The position numbers were made by a program, and so were the translations under genes. From Fragilaria crotonensis (lineage: Eukaryota; Bacillariophyta; Fragilariophyceae; Fragilariales; Fragilariaceae): a DNA stretch of 43,370 nucleotides. The notes beneath the pieces were generated by a model, which ran no database searches, was not told the origin of the DNA, and saw nothing but the letters and a program-made list of their open reading frames with translations. Where the stretch lies: the NCBI GenBank assembly GCA_022925895.1, contig JAKSYS010000535.1, positions 1 to 43,370 on the forward strand, in the 5' to 3' direction. Positions 31,143 to 40,421 of the stretch are shown here, piece by piece (within the stretch, counting starts at the first letter, position 1; each line of letters opens with the position of its first letter).

Positions 31143-31601
31143 TTGTTACGTGGATCGTCATGGCTAGGGAGATTTGCGAAGGAGTGGAGCAAGGTGCAAG
31201 TACGGTATCACGAGATGCAGTATCCAACGCAACAATACATGTCGGAACGATGGCAAGTGAACTTAATATCGAAAATATGGGACAAATGGCACAAGCTATG
31301 GTTAAGTCAAAATTCGGAACTCTTTGGTAAAGATGAGGTCAGCCGTTGGCAAGCAGAACAATAAGAAGTAAGGAGACAACTCACAGAACTATACTCCCAA
31401 CGTGGGATGATGGAACCAAGAGTCCAGGACCTCTTGTTGGAAACACCAGAAGCACATGATAAACATCCCATACACGTTACGAAGAATTGGATTCTGATGC
31501 ATGCGTCCACCATTGCAGAGAGTGTAAAAAGAGTGAAAACGCGAGCACTCACGGGCGTGCGATCTATACGATCATACTTTAACACCATACCGTCCGCTTA
31601 G
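31143..31601 (+). pseudogene. Retroelement coding remnant with an in-frame stop
   Basis: One frame reads WLGRFAKEWSKVQVRYHEMQ, then WQVNLISKIWDKWHKLWLSQ, then after a TAA at 31362-31364 it goes on in the same frame with ELYSQRGMMEPRVQDLLL, KNWILMHASTI and GVRSIRSYFNTI. The W-x-I-W..W..LW..N pattern followed by LY and WI blocks resembles the C-terminal region of diatom retroelement polyproteins; that is from memory and untested. There is no ATG and no reverse transcriptase domain, so it is a fragment. Confidence 0.5.
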
Positions 31602-32082
31602 TTGCAAGGGGAAACCACTCAAGGGACAACTATTCTCGGTACCTGCAATTCCCTCCAGAGTTGTGGCTACCCGTGCGAGTCGAGTATTTGTACCGCCGAA
31701 TATCGCGGCAGCACGTTAATTTAGATTTCGAGGTTTTTTTTTGTTTGTTTTGTTGTTACGTGGATCGTCAGTACATCGATGATATCATACAGTAATACAG
31801 TAATTCAGTGCTACTATGACCGAGTCCAGGAGGTTCCGGAATTTCGGCTCTTTTATGTGTCTCATACCTTTCACGCGGCAGATTATCTACCAGAAATATG
31901 TTCGACGAACACCTAAATAATTCCACGTTTCAAAATGATAGAATGTCTTCTGTTGAACCACAATAATAAAAACCGTGCTTAAGTTTTGGAACTTTGTTAA
32001 CATCGTTTGTTATGACAAGTACGACATCGATTCAATGTCTTGGATGAACCCTAGTACTATGTAGGGATATTTGGAAAAGACG

Positions 32083-32172
32083 TTGGCTCTTGAGCCATTG
32101 GCTCTTGAGCCAGAGGCTGTTGAGTCATTGGCTCTTGAGTCATTGGCTCTTGAGCCACTGGCTCAAGAGCCA
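32083..32172. repeat. 15-bp tandem repeat, cluster 1 (six units)
   Basis: The unit TTGGCTCTTGAGCCA is repeated six times with substitutions; the last unit has the inner bases inverted (GGCTCAAGAGCC). Each unit contains the near-palindrome GGCTC-TT-GAGCC. Confidence 0.9.
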
Positions 32173-32402
32173 GTTTACTTCGTCGAACTAGTCGAGGAAC
32201 GTGTTTTCCTTAAATGAGAACTCGCCAAACGGGGAAAGAAAGAAATGACAGGTCATCTATGGTTGCTATATAGCATTTTCTGTAAGCATCGGCGAAACAA
32301 TATTCAAGTATGAAGAGAATACATCAAGCAAATGACAAGCTCTATGACACACAAAAAAGTGTGTTCTTGAGTTTGACTTCGTCGGGGGCTGTTGTTCAGC
32401 CG

Positions 32403-32462
32403 TTGGCTCTTGAGCCAGCGGCTCTTGAGCCAATGGCTCTTGAGCCAGCGGCTCTTGAGACA
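32403..32462. repeat. 15-bp tandem repeat, cluster 2 (four units)
   Basis: The same unit (nnGGCTCTTGAGCCA) occurs four times, 230 bp after cluster 1. An open frame on the minus strand reads it as repeated Ala-Gln-Glu-Pro-Leu, but the frame has no other features and is not called as a gene. Confidence 0.9.
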
Positions 32463-32886
32463 ACGGCTGCCGACACTTCAGATGTCTTATATCCTTAAGT
32501 AGGATTTCATAAGACGTCGATTCCATTGTCGCAAAGTCTAAGCTCAAGTTCTTTACTTAAAGCTCAAAATTTGTCACGTCATGCAATTAATGTACCTAAT
32601 GATCCGGACATTTGAAGGGGTGATGGAACGTGGAATATTTGTCCGGCGTGATGAACGAAGTTATAGAATTAGTACTGTATACGTAGCCACTAGTATACAC
32701 TTAAAGGTAAAAATTCCGGAACCTCCAGTACGACGCCAGTCCGACAAAGATTCGGGCGATGGCCAGTTGATCTCTACTGAATCCTACGTATTCTACACGG
32801 TTTAAATCGGGAACTTTTAAATGTTCAATTGGGAACAAATTCCCAAAATAAGAAATAAGAAAAAGCTCCCAAAATAACACAGCCTG

Positions 32887-32894
32887 CTGTGGGC
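32887..32894 (+). repeat. Right 8-bp target-site duplication (CTGTGGGC)
   Basis: Identical to the copy at 31007-31014. Confidence 0.85.
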
Positions 32895-32938
32895 TGGTTC
32901 GGACGAGAGATTTGATCATTTTATCAGCAAAAAGTGTT

Positions 32939-32955
32939 GGGGGGGGGGGGGGGGG
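32939..32955 (+). repeat. Poly-G run, 17 G
   Basis: An uninterrupted run of 17 G lies about 50 bp to the right of the hAT-like element. It may form a G-quadruplex and its length is likely uncertain in the assembly. Confidence 0.9.
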
Positions 32956-33432
32956 CACAACGGCAAAACTGCAAAACTCAGAATCCGATCGCTGAATCGG
33001 CACTTTATAGGCACATAGGCGAAAAAAATGCGCCGTGTTACGTCAACTTATAACGCTCATGCGGGAACCCCGGAGTCCCTACACGTCTCCAAGGAGGACA
33101 GGAGCACATCAGAACGGGTGGGAACGGCTGCGTCAGTCGATGAACATGGATGCGAACCCAAAATTCGATATTGCTTAATTATGCGCATTCGTATTATGAG
33201 ATTGTTCTCAATGCGAAGTACGCAACATGTTTTGGGAATTTTCGTCCCTAAACAATCTCTATTTCTACTCCGTGAAAAATTCTTCTATCGCACGCGAGAG
33301 TTCATCCCGAACAGTTTCAGTTTCAGTCCAAAAACAGCAACAAAACTACACTTGAGTGCTCGTACTCTACCAGCAAGGGAAGAAGCAGCTGTTTCAAACC
33401 AACGACCACCTCATAACTCCCATTGCGTCAAT

Positions 33433-34777
33433 ATGCCAATGCCCAGAAGAACTCCTTCCGATGAGGACTCAGGTGAAGCGCAAACCTCGACAATTGAGCA
33501 TTGCAACAAGCGAGGCAATCAACATGGATCAAACATCCGCGATAACAACCAAGGGCCTTATGCACCTTACACAGCGACGGCTTACTTGTCGATCCCGTTC
33601 CCCTGTCTCAGTCAGAGAATCATATGCGAGGCGCGAGAAAGCACCAATCGGGATGCGATGGTGCCGCGCGTCGTCGGCCATGAGTTGCATTCTCGCTCGT
33701 TTCAGTCTCCTTCTCTCGAGACCGTGTCACAATTGACTGAGGCATTATCCAACAGATTCCCTCGGGGCGCGAATCCGAACACACAGTTTGATATGATGTA
33801 CCTTAGTGCTGCGGCCAATGGAACTCACCCATCGTCCATAAGGACAACAGAAGCGCCGTTTAATAGCAGAGATGAACGTCGTCAGGTACGTCTCCCGGGG
33901 TCATTGCCGCATGTTGAGTCAGGTCACACACTAGTATTGCAAAATTCTAACACTGATCACGATCAACAGCAACGAAACATTGACGTTGGAAGCATCCAAT
34001 CCTACGCCAGGATGCATGCGGATGCTATGAATGAAATCGCTATGTCAGGGACATTGGCAATGCTGTATGGAGGCCAAGGTCTCGCCGCGAATCAAATGCC
34101 GGTTTTACTCGCTCATCGCATTCGGAGACAACAGGAGCTCGATTTGCAAAAGCGTGTTCACTTCCTTGAGGCATCCGCCATGCTCGCAAGGAGGCAAATA
34201 TCCCAATGTCTGGGGGAAGCAAATAACAGGCAGCATGTGCAGTTGCACGTTGATGTTCCTTTCAGGTCACCATCGACTATTTCCGACGACAACGAAAAGC
34301 ATGACCTTCAGGCCGCACCATCCTCTGTCTCAACAAGCGCACTCTTATCCGCTGCACAGGCGGCAGAGCGCGCAAGACCATTCTCACAGCACGAGGAAGA
34401 TCAGATTCCAGTTATCGGTGGCTCCGAAACGTTTCCTATGGTACTTCATCGAGCCCTCGCTGAGTTGGAATTCAACGGCCGCCACGCGGACATTGCTGAA
34501 TTTCTTCCCGACGGTAGGACCTTCCAAATCAAGAACCAGACCTTCTTTGAAGAAACCATTCTTCCAACCTTCTTTCCCAAGATGAAATGTTTCGCAAGTT
34601 TTCAGAGGCAGCTCAACCTCTATAATTTTAAACGTGTCGGAGGGAAGGGTTTGCCAGGGGCCTATACAGACACGAGCTTTCATTCGCGATAATCCCGCTC
34701 TTTCCAGTGGCATGCGGCGCATCAAGAAGAAACCGCGCCAACTAGGAAGTTGTGCGAGCGTCAGTGGTGACCATTGA
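33433..34777 (+). CDS. HSF-domain transcription factor with C-terminal DNA-binding domain and an apparent frameshift
   Basis: This is predicted to be a nuclear heat-shock-factor-family regulator. The frame is open from 33028, but the ATG at 33433 (MPMPRRTPSDED) gives a better start. The first about 330 residues are low-complexity and polar with no clear domain. The DNA-binding domain follows: TFPMVLHRALAELEFNG, IAEFLPDGRTFQIKN, FFEETILPTFFPKMKCFASF and QRQLNLYNFKRVGGKGLPGAY, including the recognition-helix F-x-S-F-Q-R-Q-L-N-x-Y pattern with A for the first S. The assembled frame stops at 34692, but after GAY a one-base shift reads RAFIRDNPALSSGMRRIKKK and ends at 34777, the normal end of this domain. 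A base error or recent mutation near 34660-34672 is likely. No hydrophobic heptad region is seen. Confidence 0.75.
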
Positions 34778-35726
34778 CTCGCTTTGCAAAACCCACTTCA
34801 CAGCAGCACGGTCGTGGCGATATAAGAATCCTGAATACATATTCTATTATTCAAAGCCAGCTCAAATTGAACGTTTCTCAACATCGCCACAGGAAATGAT
34901 GCGATGATTTACCAAATAACTCAATTTAAGACATCTTTGTTAATGTTTCGAAAAATGGTTCTTCTGTATGAGGACTGTGTTATCAACAATCGTTTGGTGT
35001 AGGACTGAATCCTTGCAAAAGAAACAAAAAATGCTCTCTTGGTGATACTAGTAGATTTTTTCAAGCGCCTTGTTTAGAAAGCCAACAATCTGCATAAGGA
35101 TCTCGACCGACATTTCGCCGTACCCACCACTGAAAGTCTTGAAAGTGATCCGTCCTGTCTCGTATGAGGCTCCGTTTTGGTAGGATTGTCACGGTTGAAA
35201 GCTGCGAGAGCAACAGCCGAGAATCGTCTATTGTGCTCAGGAGTAATCCTTTGGTGTCTCTGTTGTTTCTCCTAGAGGAGGGTCCGACCACGCAGTCGCG
35301 ATCCTGAGAAGGCCGTCGATATGTAGGCGTTCTTCGTTACAAGATGTTTATTCTTCGGAAGCATATGCTGCAAAAGGAGGAGGGAGTCATTGGGTAGGCT
35401 TGAGGTGAATGTATGATCGATGATATACTGCGTACCGCTGTACAAACGAAATGAACGCACACGTTTCAGAGCCAGACGACAGTTTTGGAAATGACTCCTG
35501 CTTACGATAGTAGAACTCGAGTACTCCAGAGTCCAGAGAGCATTTCCTTTTTGCGCGAGACTTCAGCACATCGCGGAGGACTGCAATCAATTTAGCGTTT
35601 GTATTGAAAAAGGTTGATACGAGATTTCGTTTCGTCATTGATGAGCAAAAAACTAATCGCTTTTGCTGCGTGATGATTCGAACTTCGAACTTCGAACTTC
35701 GAACCCCATTTGAGGTCCTTGTGAGG
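34778..35726. other. Spacer downstream of the HSF gene
   Basis: No supported gene. The minus-strand frames at 35061-35291, 35272-35460 and 35387-35638 are short and lack motifs. Four copies of TTCGAAC (35677-35704) lie at its right end. Confidence 0.45.
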
Positions 35727-35760
35727 TACTACAGTACTACAGTACTACAGTACTACAGTA
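35727..35760 (+). repeat. 8-bp microsatellite TACTACAG, four copies
   Basis: Four exact head-to-tail copies plus TA. The unit is an expanded form of the GTAC-type word common in the spacers of this window. Confidence 0.9.
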
Positions 35761-35774
35761 TGGAGAATATGAGT

Positions 35775-36275
35775 GTCACGTGGAGAGTGATCATGATATG
35801 ATGTCCTCTTGAAGTGTTGTGAGTTGTGAGTTGTGACAAGCCATCATTATTCTCGTATGTACTTGTACAACGATCTGGTAATGTGCGTGACGTCGAAGCG
35901 CGGATGGCCTCCACCTTCTCATAGCCTCTTAGAGTCACGTGGAGAGTGACACATTATGAATCATGATATTATGTCCTCTTGAAGTGTTGTGAGTTGTGAG
36001 TTGTGACAAGCCATCATCCATCATGATTCTCATATGTACATGTACAACGATCTGGTAATGTGCGTGAAGTCGAAGCGCGGATGGCCTCCACCTTCTCATA
36101 GCCTCTTAGTGTCACGTGGAGAGTGACACATTATTATGAATCATGATACTATGTCCTCTTGAAGTGTTGTGAGTAGTGAGTTGTGACAAGCCATCATTAT
36201 TCTCATAAGTACAACGATAATGTGCGTGACGTCGAAGCGCGGATGGCCTCCACCTTCTCATTTCTCATAGCCTCA
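35775..36275. repeat. Tandem repeat, about 159-177 bp unit, three copies
   Basis: GTCACGTGGAGAGTGA marks unit starts at 35775, 35934 and 36111; the third unit decays near 36275. Each unit has a CACGTG box and, about 110-120 bp later, gcgTGACGTCgaagcg (TGAAGTC in the second copy). These are cores of bHLH- and bZIP-type sites, so the array could be regulatory, but no start site lies immediately next to it. Confidence 0.9.
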
Positions 36276-36899
36276 TAGGCATAGAAAAGAATGCAGCATA
36301 GAACCAAGATGACGTACATAGTGGTATGCCACCCACGTTTGCAGTAGCCCATAGTCCATACCAAGTACTCGGACTGCTACTATTCCGGACTTATTCCGGA
36401 CTTTTGGCGTTTCTGACGTATAATACCAGGTATCGCATATTTGTATTGTTAACAGAATTTCTACACATAAATTCATTCCCCTTGACGCTTCATAATCTCT
36501 CTTTCCTTCCCTATCCCTGGGTGGTGGGTGGGAATTTAACTTTCTATCTCTACCGGTATGTAGTCGTTGTCTTGGTCGAATTCGTTCGGAGTATGTGAGA
36601 ACGTGAGAACTCATTCTTCCTGGAGGTTGTCTGTCTGTCTGTTCAGTCGGCCTGCCTTCTCGCACATACGAGTACCAGGCAGCCTCGTAATGTGGGAATG
36701 TCAGGCTCGTGTCTGATTACGATTAACAACGACCACTTATTGGCTGCATTGGTAAAAATGAATTGTAATGACTTCTGGGACGACTGATAGCGCATTCATT
36801 TTATTGAGTATATGAACGATTGTTTTTTTTCGAAATTTTTGACAGAAGCACTATGAGAGGTGGGTTCAGAATTCATATCTTTTGGATATACTGTGTACA
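36276..36899. other. Spacer without a supported gene
   Basis: Two overlapping frames on opposite strands (36326-36598, 36273-36665) have no motifs. The sequence becomes AT-rich near 36740. Confidence 0.4.
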
Positions 36900-36949
36900 A
36901 ATTTGATTGAATAGTGACTTAAGTTAAGTTCAGAAGGGGGAAGGGGGAG

Positions 36950-37415
36950 CAGTACATTATTGTATGGACCACGAAGCAATGCTATGTTGTCTGGGAAAAA
37001 TCTGATGATGATGACAATTATATAGAATCATTGGGCAGTGACTACAATTAGGAGGATGAAAGTTCTGACAACTAAAGTTCTACCAGCAAGAGTCCACGGA
37101 TGATGAAGAAAAAATGAGGAAAAGTGGCACAACAACTGCGCAGCAGAAGTTGGAAGATCAACTTAAAACATCAGCAAAGCTGTGTAGGAACAATTTTGGG
37201 CTCTTTAATGGTAGTTGGATGCCTTTGATGACAACTCTTGAGTGTGTGGAAAATTTCCTGCAGCTTCAGATGGTATAAGCCTAGTGCTTTCCTCCACGAA
37301 TTCTGTGAATGATGATCTGGTCGTGTCAACCATCAACTCCAACAATGGTGAGGACACATGATTAGGTCATTGAGCAACCCAGCGCAGCCGAATGATGCAT
37401 GCCTGGTGAGCCATA
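36950..37415 (-). pseudogene. PIF/Harbinger transposase, C-terminal half, split by element 2
   Basis: Read on the minus strand from 37413, one frame gives HASFGCAGLLNDL. This is the Harbinger block usually preceded by W-x-W and followed by N and a loop region. Further down, IKEPK appears in place of the family IKEP stretch. Many stops and shifts interrupt it, and its left limit is uncertain. The matching N-terminal half lies at 42495-43070 on the same strand. Confidence 0.6.
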
Positions 37416-37428
37416 CATCAGAAGGTGC
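37414..37428 (+). repeat. Left end of element 2 (TA plus 13-bp terminal inverted repeat)
   Basis: TACATCAGAAGGTGC; the exact reverse complement is at 42480-42494. TA is either a 2-bp target duplication or part of the terminal repeat. Confidence 0.75.
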
Positions 37429-37833
37429 AAAATGTTTACTTTATTTTTACTTGGTAAGAGTTACCGAGTAATGACCTCCGATCTGTAACATCTCAACTAT
37501 AAATGGTTACTATGACCAATTTTGTTGATAAAACCATAAAATGTTGTCTTTCACCAATTTAATCACAATCTAATGTTACAAATCAACATATTTGGCTAGA
37601 TATGACCTTTTGAGCAACTATATTTGTTTGTCTTGATCACTGTTTTATGGTTGCTCCTTGCAATTTTTGTTCATTAATTTGTTGTTCAGTAACCAAACAG
37701 ATGTTGCTTTTTCACCAGACGTTGTATCCTGTAAGCATTTCATTCTACAAATAGTATACAGCTATTTTCTTTGCATATTGGCTCATCGTAGTGCTAGAAG
37801 AAATGTTTAAACTAGTCTCTCAAGTCCATTTGC
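37429..37833. other. AT-rich end segment of element 2
   Basis: About 400 bp of AT-rich DNA between the left terminal repeat and the accessory gene stop. The word AAAATGTTTACTTTAT (37429-37444) recurs in the same orientation at 42425-42440, close to the other end. No gene is seen. Confidence 0.5.
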
Positions 37834-39552
37834 TTAGTCGTCCAAGTCCCATGCTGCCTCGACCGGCAGTGCTTCAGTTCCTTCCGCCGCATTGTTGTTA
37901 CCATGACCCTCCTGTTCGTGTTGTGCATTGTTGTCATCTATTCCCGCCTGAGCCCTGCAAAATGCCATCAACTCCCCTTTCCATTTGTTCCGATTGCGCG
38001 CTTGCTCGGTCGTCTTGAACAAGATTGTATAGTTCATTGAAACGTGCAGTTCCATCACGGCTCCACCCACCATACTTGCAGTGCCCATTTTTTTTTTTGC
38101 TGTATACCTTCCTGGGATTTTTGCCGCCGCCTTCTTCTTTTGCCTGTTGCCGTTGGTTCCCACCTGTCTCGCTGTATTGTCGACGTCATGATTGTTAGCA
38201 ACTTCATTAGCGCGTGCCTTTTCCTCCTCTGCCAGAACGGTAACCCACTTTTCCATATAATTATCGATGAGCAACAAACCAAACGCTTCATCACTTTTAG
38301 TTACAAGTTTTCCACCACGCCCATCTGCGGCTTTTGACACCAACGTGGTCTTCTTTGCATTTCTCCACTGCCTTGCCCCGCATACACATTCCAAGAACGT
38401 GTCAAAGAACCAGAAGAATGCATTCTTCTCTCTTTCTGTTGTTGCTCTCCTGAGCTTACAGAATTCGTCAAAACTGTAAAACTCTTCTCCACGTTGTTTG
38501 AACTCGGCGATTGCTTTCCTTGCAAGTGCCCCACCTGTTTGTTCGCACGAACTCCTCTTCGTATTCAATGCATGATTAAAACAACTTTCGTACAGCATTT
38601 GAAAACTTACACGCTTGTTAGGCTCCACTTTTTCATGATTCATCACCAACTGGAATGCTCTTTGGAACATTGCGTCGTTATTAATGAACTTGATTCGGCG
38701 GAATACATCTGATTTAACCAATTGAGTAACACGATCTGCCACATGCTTCTCTTGCTTCTGAATAGATTCAGCCTTTGACAAGCCACGAACCGAAATGCCA
38801 ACATCAATAATCTGACGTGACGGCAACATGACATTAGGATTTGAATTGTTTGGAGGATCCACTGCACCTTGTTGGGTACTGCGGTTCAACTCCTTGCGAC
38901 GAGCCTCAGCCCTCATTGCTGCGGCTTCTGCCTCGTCCTCCATTTCCCTTCGATACCCATTGTATCTCTGTCGACGTCCCCTGCTGTCATCCTCATCTGA
39001 TGAAGTTGACGACCAGCCATGCTTTTCCTTATTTTCAGCGTCGTTGTTGTTGGCGGGTTCCTTCTGTCCCCCGTCGTCATCACTTGATTCGTCCTGCACA
39101 GCATCCTCATACACCTCCTCTTCATCATCCTCCTTGTCATCGTTCTCCTCGTCAACATACTCCTCTGATTCGGATGTGCTTTCAATGTCATCGAGTATCA
39201 ACTTCTGTACCACCGATTTTCTTGGTTTAATTGACTTTCTCTTCTTACCAGCACCAGCAACACGTTTCTTTTTGTTCTTGGTGGTCACACTTTCGACAGC
39301 ATCGGATTCGTCACCATCAGGTTTGCCCTTGTCACCATCCGCCGGATCATTCGTTGTTTTTGTACGCTTATGATTTGCAGCAGCAGCACTTTCATTTACC
39401 TTCTTTCGTTTGTTATTTGTCGTTTTCGTAGTCTTTGATCCTCCGCCTTTCGTTACATGCTGCTGTAGTTGTGCAGCTCCGCCTTTACGGGTGCGTGCCT
39501 GCTTCTTGCGTGGTGATGTCCAAGAAGCTGCTTTGGCTGCTCCTCTGGCCAT
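37834..39552 (-). CDS. Element 2 accessory protein, intact, about 572 aa
   Basis: The ATG at 39552 (MARGAAKAASW) is preferred; the frame opens 9 codons earlier at 39579. The N-terminal third is highly basic with nuclear-signal-like runs (KNKKKRVAGAGKKRKSIKPRK region, about residues 90-120), followed by a long acidic Ser/Glu/Asp-rich stretch (about 130-200). The C-terminal half is a folded-looking domain: LVKSDVFRRIKFINNDAMFQ, a helix-rich part with FFWFFDTFLECVC, and SDEAFGLLLIDNYMEKW. The last block matches TDEAFLLLCLESYVPKW of the element 1 accessory protein at 9 of 17 positions. The function is unknown; a DNA-binding or chromatin role is inferred from composition only. It is divergent from the dioxygenase-family relic. 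Confidence 0.7.
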   Translation of the reverse strand: MARGAAKAASWTSPRKKQARTRKGGAAQLQQHVTKGGGSKTTKTTNNKRKKVNESAAAANHKRTKTTNDPADGDKGKPDGDESDAVESVTTKNKKKRVAGAGKKRKSIKPRKSVVQKLILDDIESTSESEEYVDEENDDKEDDEEEVYEDAVQDESSDDDGGQKEPANNNDAENKEKHGWSSTSSDEDDSRGRRQRYNGYRREMEDEAEAAAMRAEARRKELNRSTQQGAVDPPNNSNPNVMLPSRQIIDVGISVRGLSKAESIQKQEKHVADRVTQLVKSDVFRRIKFINNDAMFQRAFQLVMNHEKVEPNKRVSFQMLYESCFNHALNTKRSSCEQTGGALARKAIAEFKQRGEEFYSFDEFCKLRRATTEREKNAFFWFFDTFLECVCGARQWRNAKKTTLVSKAADGRGGKLVTKSDEAFGLLLIDNYMEKWVTVLAEEEKARANEVANNHDVDNTARQVGTNGNRQKKKAAAKIPGRYTAKKKMGTASMVGGAVMELHVSMNYTILFKTTEQARNRNKWKGELMAFCRAQAGIDDNNAQHEQEGHGNNNAAEGTEALPVEAAWDLDD

Positions 39553-39579
39553 GATGCATGTATCTTTAACTACAAGCAA

Positions 39580-40390
39580 GTGTGAAAAAGGAAGTGTGAG
39601 AAAGGCAACAATTCGTAGGATTCGTGTATGCTACATCATGCGTTTTGAATCAGATAGGGATTTTTGAATGCGAAGCAGTTCGCCATGTTTGTTTAATATA
39701 TACCGTCACATGATTAAAACATATTTTTTTATAGTACAAATCAACATACATGCGTAAGATGTATCATGTGTTGTGTTTGAATGCAGGTTGATGGTCAGTA
39801 CTCAACAGCTGAGTTTTCCGTTACGGCGTAAGTCATACGTTATGTTTAGTCGTATCTGTTGTTGACATTCCCGCATTCCTGCATTCGTTTCATTGTTTGT
39901 ACCGCAACCACGTAGCATTGCATATATATATATATATATAAGAGTCTATTTTTACCACTATTTGTTTTACTTAGATACATTATTATGTTCAGTATACACA
40001 ACTATTAATAGTAGTTCATACTACTTCAGAGTTTGTATCGACGAAAAATCAGATTTACATAGAGAGTTATTGTAGTTATATAAGAATCATAAAAAATTGA
40101 TTTCTAACTGCTACGTACCATGTAGTAGAAACTGTGCGTACAATTTTTTAGTCATTTCCCATGACAGCAATATGGCATACATGTACATAGTTAATTAGTT
40201 TAGTATAAATTACATATTTGTATACTTATATACGTCATGTGGTTATACACAACATATACAAGCATTTCCTAAGTAGTTTGAGTTCCTGTACTCAAGTCCC
40301 AGGTGCAGAATCGCCTCTTTTTTGCATAGTAAACTGATCCCTTTCGTGCGTTATGTGTTCCTGTTGTCAATACTTGACACCACAAGCAAT
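39580..40390. other. AT-rich spacer between the divergent genes of element 2
   Basis: It includes a TA dinucleotide run (about 39921-39940) and AT-rich sequence with many CATAC / TATAC words. It corresponds in position to 26381-27410 of element 1 and should contain the accessory gene promoter. No gene is called. Confidence 0.6.
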
Positions 40391-40421
40391 TGCACAATTG
40401 CTTCTCAGAAGCAATTGTGCA
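40391..40421. repeat. Perfect 31-bp palindrome, 15-bp arms and 1-nt centre
   Basis: TGCACAATTGCTTCT (40391-40405), C, then its exact reverse complement (40407-40421). Its right arm forms the start of the first tandem unit. It could form a hairpin or bind a dimeric protein. Confidence 0.95.

Larger units (their letters stand above)
31015..32886. mobile_element. hAT-like non-autonomous DNA transposon, 1872 bp
   Basis: The left end CAGGCTGTGTTAT (31015-31027) is matched exactly by the right end ATAACACAGCCTG (32874-32886), and 17 of the first 20 bp match. Perfect 8-bp duplications CTGTGGGC flank it. Ends starting CAG plus an 8-bp duplication are typical of hAT elements. No hAT transposase or dimerisation domain is visible, so it is non-autonomous. 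It carries a retroelement remnant, two arrays of a 15-bp repeat, and an internal inverted pair sharing GGAGGTTCCGGAATTT (about 31830-31845 and 32711-32728). Confidence 0.85.

Noticed and set aside
31075-31770. Poly(A)-tailed LINE insertion
   Set aside because: The right flank is T-rich rather than A-rich in the coding direction, and the left 18-bp repeat is in frame with the coding fragment, so a simple LINE insertion cannot be concluded.
32266-32547. Minus-strand protein with an AQEPL repeat
   Set aside because: The repeat follows from the 15-bp DNA unit inside a non-autonomous transposon; the opposite strand is open too and no domain is present.
33028-33432. N-terminal extension of the HSF gene from 33028
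   Set aside because: The extension has no conserved features; the ATG at 33433 gives the more typical polar start.
38828-39431. Plus-strand Ser- and Pro-rich frames opposite the element 2 accessory gene
   Set aside because: They are the antisense of the acidic/basic low-complexity coding region of the intact minus-strand gene.
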